Part shown: piece by piece, positions 11,671-22,867 of the stretch
How positions within the stretch are numbered: position 1 is the stretch's first letter
Layout of the letters: every line of letters begins with the position of its first letter
Source of the DNA: Perkinsus olseni
Taxonomy: Eukaryota; Perkinsozoa; Perkinsida
DNA length: 64,000 nucleotides
Assembly (NCBI GenBank): GCA_013115125.1
Contig: JABANN010000058.1
Location: 26,589-90,588 of the forward strand
Direction: 5' to 3'
The notes under the pieces: generated by a model
Seen by the model: only the letters and a program-made list of their open reading frames with translations
Told to the model about the DNA's origin: nothing
Databases searched by the model: none
Position numbers and translations under genes: made by a program

Positions 11671-13361
11671 ATGGCTGATACGGAAGAATCGTTGAGGGCA
11701 ACAGAGTCGGAGCTCTTCCCTAGGCCTAGCCCGGAGCTGCCCAGTCCAACGGTATTCCGCGCGGAGTATTTGATACCAAACCGACCAGGCTGTTTTGCAG
11801 TCTCCAACGAGGTTATGGGGTTGTCAGAGGAGTTTGCTGAGGACCCTGTTGGGTGGATGATGGCTCACTTTGGTGATCGGAAAATCCCTATCTCGCGGAA
11901 GGTGCTGGATGAACAGGAGTGCAAGGAAGGTACTAGGTCGCGAGATATTTCGCCCCGAAATTTTAGCCGTGAGATTTCACTGTAATGCACAACCTTTGGG
12001 TGGAGGCTTGGATTGATTAGACGACTATGGACGGCTTGAGAGAATGTGGGGTGAGTCACTGAGAAGAGACTCCTTCGAGGCGCAATGCTATCGTAGCGAG
12101 GGAATGTCATCATCGGGGAGAGGTTGCCTGGTGGATAAAGCTTATTGCGACCGTGTATTGCGACCGTGTGCTTATTGCGACAGCTGTATTGCGAGTGAAA
12201 CCGTACGCATGAGCGGGAATACCCGGTTATGTGGTGATTTAGTGTGTGGCGTGGTGTTGGATGCGTGTCCTGGTGTGACGCGAGAGTCACATTGACGGTG
12301 TAGTGCTACTACCTGTGTAAGAGTTCGAATAGTGTCGGGCTCGAAGCGACGAGGAGTCATATATGATGATCTGTGGGATTCGAACCTGCGCATGGTTTCG
12401 TAGATACTTTGAAGCATTGGTATGAGATTCTCCGTCATCATGAGTGGTATCTGAAAGATTGGATTTTTCAGTCCGAATGCGAGGGCCTGGGGATCGAACC
12501 TCCGTACAAGTGTCCTGAGCAGTTTGCTGATGATTGGCTGAACCCCTACTGGCATTCGATCCAGCCCAAGGGCGGCAAGGATTATCGGTTCATGTACTGG
12601 GGGTCCAAGGGGAGCACCACGCCGAATCACTTCGATGTTATGATGAGTCACAGCTGGACCTACAACGTCACCGGTAGGAAGTTGTGGTATTTTGGGGCGC
12701 GCGAGAATGACAAGCAGCTGAGTATTGAGTTTGAGCAGGGTCCTGGGGAGGTAGTCTTCGTACCGAGTGGATGGGCGCACAGTGTTGTGAACTTGGATGA
12801 CGATACTATATCGGTCAATCATAATTGGTTCTGTGGACCGAATGTTCGGAGAGTTTATGCCGCCTTCGAGACCGACGTTGCGGAGGTGCTGAGAAATTTG
12901 GACGGTTTTGGAGTCAAGCGAGAGCCAGACATTCAGTGGTATGATGAGCATGTACAGCTTATATTGAAGGGAAATGACAGTATGGATATGGCTATGCTGG
13001 CTGATTGTATATTGATGGGCGTTGAGAAATTGCAAGATGAGCAAGATTTTGGAGATGGTTGGGTGGAGTATTCCTTGGCTCAGGTGAGTGATGTTTCGCT
13101 TGCGTCATGAAGAGCGGAATGACCCTTCGTGCATATCCGTCTTTGTGGTGCAAATAATCGACGAACTCAGAAAATTGTGCTCGGATGGCTTGCGGGAGGA
13201 AGCAGTTTTCCCTCCTTCTTCAGGCCACATCGGTGCTGGAGGACATTCTGTCGAAAAACCGATCGGTGTTGAAGAAAGCGGTGGTCGGCAAAATCGAAGG
13301 TTTGACGTCTACGGACGGATCTTGTACACCTCGAAGTTCCTCTACTAAACCTTCTGAATGA
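11671..13361 (+). CDS. JMJD4: JMJD4-like JmjC 2-oxoglutarate/Fe(II) oxygenase
   Basis: Three exons (11671-11929, 12404-13083, 13224-13361) join in frame to 358 residues. Exon 1 starts MADTEESL and carries EYLIPNRPGCF. Exon 2 has YLKDWIFQ, DWLNPYW, then the jelly-roll with the Fe-binding pair in TPNHFDVMMSHSW (H..D) and the second-half His in FVPSGWAHSVVNLDDDTIS, followed by VNHNWFCG. These are the signatures of the JMJD4 group, which in animals hydroxylates a lysine of the release factor eRF1; the same role here is inference. The C-terminal exon is helical (SVLEDILSKNRSVLKKAVVG). The introns are 474 and 140 nt, longer than the local norm, and the first has a short TATTGCGA repeat. Confidence 0.92.
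12141..12194 (+). repeat. Short irregular repeat inside JMJD4 intron 1
   Basis: The octamer TATTGCGA occurs four times in 54 nt with spacers of varying length (CCGTG, CCGTGTGCT, CAGCTG). It lies within the 474-nt first intron. No function is known; it may be simple slippage. Confidence 0.6.
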
Positions 13362-13443
13362 TGCACTCGACTCGGGCGGTGTTGAGGGAATGGAGTGGTA
13401 CTCACCTGCAGTTTGTTGTTGTTGTTTCCTTCTTCCGCATAGC

Positions 13444-13749
13444 ATGTCCCCGCCTTGTGTGCAGCTGTCCCCCTGCACATTCGTCGTCCTTGGATTGTGC
13501 TATGGTGTGGTACTAGTAGGTATCATATGCTCACTAATAGCGGTGTATATAAAAGAAGCAGCGCCTGTCTGGGTCATCGTTCTCATTTCCGTGGGGGTTG
13601 CGTGGCTGGCCCTTGGAGTTGCATTCAAGTTCGTCTTCTCTATGCGAGACCCGCAGTGTCGGCGACTCCAAAGCGTGGTGGTGAAGAATAGCCCTTCCAG
13701 CGCTCAACGCGATCTGACCAACAGCAGTGTAGGCGACAGCGTTGGATGA
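13444..13749 (+). CDS. Small two-TM membrane protein A
   Basis: ATG 13444 opens a 101-residue frame: a short polar lead, TM1 FVVLGLCYGVVLVGIICSLI, a short loop with KEAAP, TM2 VWVIVLISVGVAWLALGVAF, then a basic/polar tail (MRDPQCRRLQSVVVKNSPSS). An upstream in-frame ATG at 13390 exists, but the extension is cysteine-rich and unlikely. No family is recognised. The gene starts 82 bp after the JMJD4 stop on the same strand. Protein B downstream has the same length and layout, so the two may be diverged tandem copies. Confidence 0.5.
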   Translation: MSPPCVQLSPCTFVVLGLCYGVVLVGIICSLIAVYIKEAAPVWVIVLISVGVAWLALGVAFKFVFSMRDPQCRRLQSVVVKNSPSSAQRDLTNSSVGDSVG

Positions 13750-14069
13750 GCCATCCAGGGTTACATGTATTTTTTGAATCTCACTGATCTATTATAACGG
13801 CATCATGTGTCGTTCGCTCTCAACTAGTGTATAATCGACCGTTTGTTTTCTTGTGATATATAGGGCGTTTAGCGTTTGGGCTTGGAGGCACGGGTAAGAT
13901 GCTGTAGATGTTTTTGTGCGAGTTATGGTAGGAGTATGTTCGGTCCTCGACCAACGAGCTCGTTCCGTTTCGTCAGCGCTGTCTGACTTCGTTTGGAGTG
14001 CGAGGAGTTCTCGCTCCCTCTAGCTCGAGGTATCTTCTCTCCTGTAGTGTCTCGGGGCATTATTATTGC

Positions 14070-14130
14070 CATTATTGTGTACCTTATAATGGGCATTATT
14101 GTGTACCTTATAATGGGCATTATTGTGTAA
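14070..14130 (+). repeat. 24-bp tandem repeat, about 2.5 copies
   Basis: The unit CATTATTGTGTACCTTATAA plus TGGG is repeated at 14070-14093 and 14094-14117 without a mismatch, with a partial third copy to 14130. It lies between the two small TM genes. Confidence 0.85.
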
Positions 14131-14348
14131 TGGGGCTTCGTCCTTGCATTTGCACGCATTAGCGAGAACTGATGGTGTCTGTCTGTAGGTCATTTCCGTG
14201 ATAACTTCTCGCATATCAGCGGAGTTGTTATTGGATCAACCTAACAACGCCGCTTGTCTCGGTCGATGGGCGTCTTGTTTCATTAGTATTTCGGCTTGTC
14301 CTTATTTCTAGGTTGTTTAATACGTACTTTTATCAACACTCAACGGCC

Positions 14349-14642
14349 ATGGACCGACTTCACATCTCCTTCGCCAAGGCAGTTGCACTCCTCGTTCTCT
14401 GGCTGATCGTCATTGTTACGCTCGGTGTGGTTGCGTTGGTATGTGCCTTCATCTACCACCTCAGTGGGATCGTTGTTGGCAGCCTCATCATCGTCGGCGG
14501 CCTGATTGCTGTGCTAGGCTTGGTTGCTCGTCGGTGGATTGTGGTCGAGCGTGACATCAAGATCTCTGAGTACTACGGTAAGGAAGACGAGGACGATGAC
14601 GTCAAGCCGCGTCCTGCTGAGAGTATAGTCACTGCCGTGTGA
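14349..14642 (+). CDS. Small two-TM membrane protein B
   Basis: ATG 14349 (context GGCCATGG) opens 97 residues: MDRLHISFAKA, TM1 VALLVLWLIVIVTLGVVALV, a very short loop, TM2 VVGSLIIVGGLIAVLGLVA, RRW, then an acidic tail with YYGKEDEDDDVK. The tail ends SIVTAV. The protein has no recognised domain. Length, two helices close to the N-terminus and a charged C-tail match protein A 600 bp upstream. Tail charge differs (basic in A, acidic in B). Confidence 0.55.
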   Translation: MDRLHISFAKAVALLVLWLIVIVTLGVVALVCAFIYHLSGIVVGSLIIVGGLIAVLGLVARRWIVVERDIKISEYYGKEDEDDDVKPRPAESIVTAV

Positions 14643-15432
14643 GCTTACTATGCATCTAGCACCTTTGTGAGTACTGTATGATAACTAGGGCATCCAGTGA
14701 AAGTTAGCTTAGTCTCCGTTGTATTGTACTCTGCTGTTGTCTTTGCGTGCTGCTCACAACAGCAATGACATTGTCACCGCTTTCGCGCATCCTAGCTAGT
14801 TACTGCCACGGCCCTCCTGTCTACCTGGTCTCGTTTTCATTCATCACTACGACATATCCGCTCGTAGATGACGTACTCGATTCAATTCCGTGTTGAATTC
14901 TGTTGGTATTGGTGAGCACCGGCGGTGCTCACCAACAGTTCCTGACTAAGTTGGGTATAGACCCAAGAGGTATAGTTTGGCAACGTCACAGCGGTGCTGC
15001 ACCGCTGTGACGGTGTTGTGTTTCTTGTTCATGGCGAGATAGTTCAGTAGGTCCGTGTCCGTTGCCCCCAGTCGTCGTAGAGCTCACTGTACGTGCTAAC
15101 CATCCTGAAGGTCTGCGTCTAAAGTTTTCGGTGTAATTGTTATTCTGGCTATGCTACAACCCCTGTACCAACGTTCTGGCCAGTTGTTAATACTTTCTTC
15201 TCCTATTGCCCTACTGCCCCTGTCAGTTGTATTGTAGAGCCGCCCAAGCAGGGGCTGTGCTGGGCTCTTCTGTTCGCTACTCTAGTCCGCTGTACTTCTG
15301 TAGTCGTCGTAAATCAGACATACTGCATCGCGCTCGCGAGCATTGGTTACATTCTGACGACCAGTACCGTGTTGTTGTGTTCCCCAGTGCGCTCGGTGGA
15401 CGTTCGTGACTGCCGTCAGTTGCTTTGATATC
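14643..15432. other. Gene-free st­retch holding a hairpin cluster
   Basis: About 790 bp between the two-TM gene and the PPP1R11 start. Apart from three perfect stem-loops at 14901-15012 (listed separately), only short shadow frames are present. Confidence 0.6.
14901..15012 (+). other. Cluster of three perfect stem-loops
   Basis: Stem 1: GGTGAGCACC at 14911-14920 pairs with GGTGCTCACC at 14924-14933 (10 bp, 3-nt loop), extended by TGTT/AACA outside a bulge. Stem 2: TTGGGT at 14951-14956 pairs with ACCCAA at 14961-14966. Stem 3: CGTCACAGCGGTG at 14984-14996 pairs with CACCGCTGTGACG at 15000-15012 (13 bp, 3-nt loop). All pairs are Watson-Crick. No ORF uses this DNA. It could be a structured RNA, a 3' UTR element, or terminal hairpins of a small non-autonomous element. 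Confidence 0.8.
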
Positions 15433-16139
15433 ATGGCTTATAACGGCGTAGGGGCGTCCTCGTCTACGGGGACGGCTACGACTACTGAGACCACCAATTC
15501 TACTACGGTGACCTTGTCGATCCGGGGCGCTGAGGATGAACCTCATAATAATGTCCACTGGGCTGAAGGTGACCTGGGCGTGTGAGTTTATAGCCCAACG
15601 TCGGTACCGGCTAAGTCGGGCTTTCACCCATTTGCCCAGCTTTGCAGGGTTCGAGGACATTCCAATTTTGAGCGATCACGATGCGTCATCTCCCTTCACT
15701 ACTCCCTTTCTCACAGCTACTTGAGTGGGCCTCGTTGGCGCGTAATTCGGGCCACGGTAGTCATTTCTGCTAGCATTGGAAAACCGCTCAAAATACGTTA
15801 CTAGGAACTTGTCGTAGCTTTTAAGAGAGTCTGTATTTGACCTCGGATCTTGCGCTAGGTACGGTGGACAATGAGCATTTGAATCGGCGCAAGACGAAGA
15901 AGTGTTGTATTTATCGGAAACCTCGACCATTCGGCGAGTCCTCTTCATCTTCTTCCTCGTCATCATCCTCATCCTCGTCGGACGAGGGCGGGAATGGCGG
16001 AGAGAATAGCAATGGTATGAGTAAAAGGAAGGAGTGCGGGCAGCATCGGCGTCATCATAGATGCAGCGACCGGAGCGCTAAGGTGGGGATTTCGCGTCGT
16101 CCGGTTGAACTCACCGACGAGGATTGGCCCTCTGTTTGA
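15433..16139 (+). CDS. PPP1R11: Protein phosphatase 1 inhibitor-3 (PPP1R11/YPI1) homologue
   Basis: Exon 1 is 15433-15568 and exon 2 is 15859-16139; together 138 residues. The join [23 protein letters not shown] restores the family core: the VxW-type PP1 docking element (HWAE), VDNEH, the [14 protein letters not shown] motif and a C-terminal His/Cys-rich basic part (CGQHRRHHR). Exon 1 is Thr-rich before [11 protein letters not shown], as in animal inhibitor-3. A run of 14 serines, then DE, precedes the basic part. The family binds and inhibits PP1 catalytic subunit, mainly in the nucleus. The intron is 290 nt, GT..AG. Confidence 0.93.
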
Positions 16140-16652
16140 CTGCTGAGTGCAACCTCTTCAGGGAGGACCCCCGTCAAAGAACCAGCGTATCGAAGATGAA
16201 CCTTCCAGAGCCTCTCACGACTCCAAAGCCGGCCAGTGAGCGCCTCCAGTGTGAGCAAGTGAGCCCAGCTGTATCATAATAATCTGTTAACACCTTATCA
16301 TAGTACGCTCAAGCAGCGTAGTGCCGGGCTGTTGCGCTTGGGGGTCCTGCTGACAAACCGCACCCGCACAACCTTCACACGCAGTAGCCTCTCTACAATC
16401 ACGAATGGCGTACTTCGTCTGCTTGTAGAATCGTAAGCGTGCATTACTCCCACCCGGGCGAGCGCTTTTTCCATCCTTGTTGTCCTTCCCCTTGGGAGCG
16501 TGTAACCCTACGAAGAATCGAATCACCGTTTATGAGCCCTCGAGGAGAGCTATGGGTCAGCCAACGGACCACCTTGAGAGTATGGCACCATAGAGGGGGT
16601 TGATGTCTATTCAGTTGGGCCCGCCTTCAGGACGGGGTTCCTACTTTCCCTT

Positions 16653-19600
16653 ATGGCCTCAGTGAGCTCCAGTGAAACTTTCGACGGTCATTCGACACCC
16701 CGATCGCATCAGCCCCCACTTGACGGCGACATACGCCTTCTCCCTCACAAGAGGACGCGGCATGAGCACTTCAACGTCGTTCCCTCGGTCTTGCCGCCTT
16801 CCCGGTCGAGAGATCATCACTCTGTCACCAAGCGGACCGCCGGTGGTGGCCTCGCACCGCCCGGTATACCTCTTCCCGGTATCGAAGATGTGACGATGAT
16901 GGTGCAAGGCTTGGTCCCCAACCACCTAGGCCCCCTCTCGAAGATCAGCTGTGACAGGCTCATCCGTATGGCGGAGACTAAGCTGAAGCCTCGGCCGCCG
17001 TTTGCTCTACCATCACAAGCAGTGGAACTCTGCCAAGAAGGCTCCTTAGCGGCCGCGCTGTCATCCGAGAGCAGCCGAAAGCGCGTCCCATGGGAGGAGA
17101 AGGAAGTTGGTATGCTCCGCCATGAAGTGTCCAGGCTGAGAGATTGGACTCTGAAGGCTCGACGCTTGCTCGGCGAGGGTTCCGCGTCCACGATGGGTCG
17201 GCAGATGGGAATGAAGGAAGCCCAGGAGCTCCTCACCGAGGGCCGGTCTCTCGATAGAGGCGTCGGGTCCCTCCATAAGGAGGTAAACGGAAGCATCATC
17301 CAGAGCCTTGTCTCATCGTCTACATCATGTCAGGTTAGTGAGATACAGAAGATGGTGGCGCAGGCCGAGGCCTTCGCCGTGAAGGTCCGGACGGCTAAGC
17401 CGGCTCCCAACGACAATCTCATGTCCCTGCCAATGCTGACGGACTTGGTCGTGGAAGGCCTTGCCTTGCGTGTGTTTCCGGAGCCCGAAATGACGTACGA
17501 ATGCTCCTCACAAATGCTTCGCTCCGCTAAGAAGTGATGTTATTTTCTTAGGTACCTTCAACAGCAGCAGGAGCTTGTGCGGTTACTCGCTGAAAAGCTG
17601 AGGGAAGCTACTCAGGCCAACTGCCTCGAGTCGTGCCAGATAGTTCTCTATGAGGACGAGGGTATGGACGTGGACCTCGGGCCCAAGATCGATCGATTGC
17701 GGGAGCACGTCACCATCAGCGAGTGGGCTTCTCGGGCCCAGACAAAGCTACATGGGAGGCGCTCCCAGCTGCCACTCAGTACAGTAGAGCATCTCCTAGC
17801 CGACGACAACGCGACGGAGAAATTGGATCCTCAGCACTGTTTGGAGCTGAGGACGCTGCTCGAGGCCAGGACAGCAGGTCGAGCATGGCAGGAGCAAGCT
17901 CAAAGATACTTGCGGGCAGACACAGTCCTGCAGCACGGCAAGGACCCGGACGAGGAGGACCTGACTGCCAGGGGAACTCTCGACCAGCTGACGGTCCTCC
18001 TAGAGGAGCATTCTGACCTGCCCCGCGTCTGCGTGCCCCATGCGGCTCAGCAGCTGGAGGCTCTGATACGGAGGGGACGGCAGTGGTTGAGGAAGGTTCA
18101 GCGGCTACTCATTCTAGAGAGGAGTACCGAGGTGTGTCCTACAGCCTCCGATGGTCAGCTGGTCGTGGAGGAAGCACTAGAGTCGGAGGTTACCAAGTCC
18201 ATAGACTTCACGCAGCAAATTGAGGAGCTGACTAGGGCTGTGGCCTCCTGCGAGGACTGGACGAATGATGCTGTGGCGGCCCTGGATCGGGTTAAAGCAG
18301 TAGAGAAACTAGGCTCGGAGTCGCCGCCCACGCCCAAGCGACGGAAGAAGGAAGCTCCGAGCACGCCCTCAGAAAACGACGACGAGGCCCTTCTGGGGGA
18401 GCTGACCAAAGTCTTGGATCGGTACAACGATGAAGTGAAGCCGCGGATGGACGAGCTGCCTGGCCTCGAGGAGTTCGAGGCCTTGAGTGAGAGGGTGAAG
18501 GGCCTCTCACTCAGGGACATCAACCTTGAAAAGGAGGTGCAAAGGGTCATCGACAAGACCCGAAAGTGGCAAGGGAAAGTTATGAATGACATTCAAGAGG
18601 CTCAGGTACCGCACGCTGTTGGACACCTGAAAAGCTGAGTTCTCGGGTGATGTCAGTTTCCTCGTCCGCACGGTGTCCTCAAGAGGCTGGTGTCGCTGTT
18701 GTCCAAGTTTCTGGCGGGCGGCATCGCTGGGGCCCACCCTAGGGAGTACTTGCAGCTCCTTGTGGGGGCTGCCCAGGAGGAGGTCTGGGCCTGCAAGGTC
18801 CGCAGCATAGTTGCCGAAGGGACAGGGGTAGGTCGCTCAGCAGCCGTCGTCGAACCGCTGTTCACTCGCTCCTCCTTATCAGCTGCCTATGAAGACCCCC
18901 ACGTTAGAGGAGCTGTACGAGGACTTTCCCTTCGCGCTCAAGGCCTTAGTGGCCCCGCGGGAAGAGATCAGTCGACTGGAGGACGGCGGCTGTCCTCCGG
19001 ACCAGACTTTAGTCGCAATTCGCCAGGTAGGCCTCGTCTGCCTGGCAGCGAGAGACCCTCCTCGTTCAGGCTAGTGAGCACCTTTCGTCATCCCTCCCTT
19101 CCTGGTCGTTCGAGTGGCCCAATCGATATCCTAGCAACCCGACTCGCGTCCGTGACCGAGAGGGAAGCACCGCGAGGACCATCGGTGGTGAATGGGACGT
19201 CATCATGATCCTGAAGGCGATTCTTAGCGGAGCGGAGCATGTGACCAAGTACAGTCGAGAGATGACTGGAAAAAGTAGTGCTACGCGATACTGTCAGGAA
19301 CGCCACCAGCCGACCCGCTGCCTTCTGGGCGGAGGTCGAGAAGGTCCTCGAAGGCTGCACCGCTACTTTGCTACGCCTTGACGGGCCTCTGGAGACCGTC
19401 AGGGCCGTACAGAGGACCAACTCCGAGCTGGAGCGCCGCTCATCAGATCTGCTAGCTCGCATGGAGGCTGACCACAACGCGTCACAAGAGGTTGCTGAGC
19501 GGTCGGGAGTGGACAGCTCGCTGTTCACTGACCTGCTGGACCTCCTCAAGAACGTCGATGACTGCCCGTGTACAACGATAAACTTCGAGAAGTAGGCCTC

Positions 19601-22600
19601 CCCGTATGGCCCTCGGCTCATGAATTCGCTCTTAGGACACTACGGCCGTTGGTCACGCGCCTGGCCGAGTGGCAAAAGAGGGCCCGGGAGCTCTTCCAGT
19701 GGGACGAGAATGAGAGCCCACTGCCGGACGCTCCGAAGCCCGGCCGCAGCGAGGTGGAAGTGTACATAAATGATCTCAAAGCCGACAGTGATCTCATGAG
19801 TTTGGTCAGCATGAACTTCCTCGATCAAGTAGCAACTTCGCTCCGTCTTCCGGTCTTCGCCAATTTTACTGTCGTTCAGGTTGGATTCATTTCGGGCGTG
19901 CTCGGAGCGGCCAGGAGTGTTGATGAGTGGGAGCGAGGCCTCGAGACTATGCTCAAGCTCCCAGAGGGTGATCTCTCCCTCGCCGCCCTCCGCAAGCACG
20001 TCGGCCAACGCAGCCATCTAGCGATAGATTTCCCGTGGTCCGAGACGACACAGCGGGCAGCGTTCGAGGCCGACCAGTGGCTCACTCTACTGCAGAGCCG
20101 AAGGTCTAGGCGGAAGCATCTGACGTTGAAGACGGCTGAGGAGATACTCCGGGCGACCCTGCCTCCGGAGGAGGGTGATGATTCTGGATTCACCAGGGAG
20201 ATCATCAACAAGAGTGAGGAGTGTGTAGAGCTGAAGAAGCATGTGAGTGCATTTTGGAAGCCTTCCCGAAGAAAGACGTGGCTCATGATCAGGTAGAAGC
20301 CGCGAAGGAGCATCTGCAGAACGCCGTCGAGGCCATCCAAGCCAGCCATCGGGCTCGGACACAGCCGGAGGAGGAGGGCTCCGCGGTGGATCACGTGGAA
20401 GTCTTGTCTGCGCTGGTGGCCGAGGGGAAGGCCCTGTACGTCCAGACCGGCATTGGGAAGTGGCTGTCTTTGGAGCTGCGGGCGCGCAACGACAACAGGC
20501 GTATGCGGGAAGCATTCGAGAAGGACAACTGTACATTAGAGGAAGCCAGACAGATATGCCAGAGCGTCCGAGCTCCAACCGCCAACCTATCGAAGCAACA
20601 GCAGCGTACCCCAATGGTGAGCTCTTATGGGCAAATCTAGTACTCCGAGAGGGCTTAGTCTAAGACGCTACTGAATTGATCGCAAAGGCCCAGAGGCCAG
20701 ATATTCGGAGAGCAGTTGAAGTAGTTGCTCCTCAAGTTCATTCTCGCCGAGGAACTCGGTGCCGATGTCCGAATTAAACTCTGTGGTACTAAGAATTTCT
20801 CTCGCACCTTCGGCCTTCTGGAATTTCTCTGGACAATTTTCCCGTACAGCTTCGTTTTCAGTCGGATGAGAGCCCAGCTGAGGCTGAGGTCATCAGCTCT
20901 CTCACGTCAGAGCTAGAGACCATGGACTTCTCTTGCGACGCGGAGCTGCTACGGCGGCTGTCCCGGGAAGTAGCGGCCGCTGAGGCCTACCAGGATCGTA
21001 TCAACTTGGTCCTCAAAACGTGCGGAAGTACGAGTTCTACCGGCCGAGTGGAGAAAGATCCGGAAATCGATCGCGTGATCGATAAGTCCCTCGAGTCTTG
21101 CGGGGACCAGAGCAGCCTTCCGCCAGCGGGACGCCACAAGCCGCCGGACTACGCCTTCCCCCTACCGTTCTACACCGCACTTCTTCCGGCTCCGACGGCA
21201 GCTCTCGCAAAGAAGGCGAAGAAGCCTGAGCCCGTCGTCGACGCCTTGCCTCTCTGTCTGGGGATAATCGATATGGCGCCATGGAATGCCCCGCCAGTGT
21301 CCCACACCCGGGCGCCGGTAGAAGAAGCAGTGCGGCAGCAGCGAGTGGTGAGTCGAGAGCGGGAGGCGGCTTAGGAGCACCGGCTCACTGGTCAGGCTTT
21401 ACAGGGGATGACGCCGGATCAGCGAGAGGCTGAGAAGCTCCACTTTCGCGCGCATCTTAGAAAGGCTAAGTCGACGAGTGAGTGCTGCCCTTGTTGTTGT
21501 ACTCGTTCCGTTAAGTTGTGTGTGTTCAGTGTCGGAGGCTCTCACAGTGTTGGCATTCGCCCCGAAAGTCCGTTTGAGGATGGAAGAGGTCGAGGAGCTG
21601 CGGTGGGTGATTGCTTGGACGATGGAGAGTGTTCGTGATATACTGCGGCGGCATTCGGTCCTTGTACCGAATCCTACTGGTGAGGGCATCTTCCTCGCAC
21701 ATCACCTAATGCCATGATCGGTTTTCAGCCACTCGGTCGAACCCACTGGTGTCGGCTTCCCATGAGTACGAAGCGTGGGAGCTAGCCCTGGTTGGGGACT
21801 CTGAGCTAGGGGAGGAGGCAGGCGAAGGGAATGGAGCGAAGAGTGCGCAACAGACCACGATAGACGACTTATTGGTGAGCACTCGAAGACGGATATCGAG
21901 CGTTTCAATGCGCCATTTTTTCCTGAAAATTCTCTTTGCCCGATCGATCGGATCCAGCGACGCCTTTGTGCTGCATGGCGGCTCCTCGCGCAGTATCATG
22001 GGAATTGGACGCAGCATCGGCTCTACGGCCCGGTATTGCTGTGGTTTTCAGGAGGTGCTTCTGCAAGTTGACAGTCTTCCATTGAGCGTACGATTGAAGT
22101 CCCGTGTGGTGACCGCTGTGGAGGCGGCTTTCGATTGGCGTGTACGTGCGCAGTGCTTGGTGCACAACCTGAAGCCAGAGAAGTCTCGGCCACGGCCGTG
22201 GGTCGGAGACCGCCGCACCTTGGTAGGGCTTCTATTTGACCGAATATCAGATGATTGTAATGCTCAGGAGTATTGGTCGGGCCACGGTCAGCGGTGCCGA
22301 GACATCTTCGAGTCACCGGAGTTCCCTCCCGGCACGCCAGTGCTCCCTCATGCAGCCGACAATGTCGTCATTGCTCCCCCTGTGGAAGACTATATACAGT
22401 CGACTCTGCAGATGAGAGTCTTCTACCTCGTCGAGTGCTGTCGGCATTTCATGACGGTGAGTTGCCTGGACGCTCTCCAGCAACCATCCTTCTTGCATGC
22501 GATAGGTTTACACTGACATATGCGAGATATGTAACATTCCCACGACTTTGCACACGGACACGGACAGCTGGATCACCTGCGACGTGTGTGACAAGTGGTA

Positions 22601-22867
22601 CCACCAGAAGTGTGCCCGTGTCCCTCCTGACTGCACTAGTTTTGTCTGTCCAATATGCAGGGGAGATCAGAAGGCAGACGGTAAGTTGTGCAGAGCCGTG
22701 CATTATACCGCACTCCAACGTCTTTCTCAGGTCCGTACCGATCTCCCTCGTCTAGTATTCGACAAACGTATGATGAATCATTGCGACCGCCTTTGTCCAC
22801 GCTGGTGTTAGAAGAGCGTGACGTCCTTGGTAGAACTATTAATCAACGCCAACGAATTGGCATGTAA
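16653..22867 (+). CDS. Large PLU-1-type helical protein with C-terminal PHD finger (KDM5-like, no JmjC seen)
   Basis: Many exons joined by short introns (for example 17495-17551, 57 nt) give roughly 1,800 residues. The start MASVSSSETFDG is followed by a basic, proline-rich segment (LPHKRTRHEH). Then come repeated PLU-1-like helical units in which W is followed by ARxLL or AKxWL patterns: LRDWTLKARRLLGEG, ISEWASRAQTKLHG, CEDWTNDAVAALDR, RLAEWQKRARELFQWDENES. Near 22530-22680 a C4HC3 PHD finger appears: ICEIC, ITCDVCDKWYHQKC, FVCPICRGD. The last exon ends NQRQRIGM with TAA at 22865-22867. In KDM5 demethylases PLU-1 and PHD modules follow JmjN/ARID/JmjC; none is visible here. It is probably a nuclear chromatin protein reading histone tails. 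Confidence 0.8.

Noticed and set aside
12172-13044. Minus-strand frame of 290 residues over JMJD4
   Set aside because: Antisense of the JmjC exon; the plus strand has all family motifs.
16287-16526. Minus-strand frame of 79 residues
   Set aside because: It has no ATG start, no recognisable domain and lies in the PPP1R11 to PLU-1 gap; composition is not protein-like.
17530-17551. An 18-nt intron in the PLU-1 gene (GTGATG..CTTAG)
   Set aside because: A normal 57-nt intron at 17495-17551 with donor GTACGA and a CTAAG branch-like site gives the same frame and fits the local size rule.
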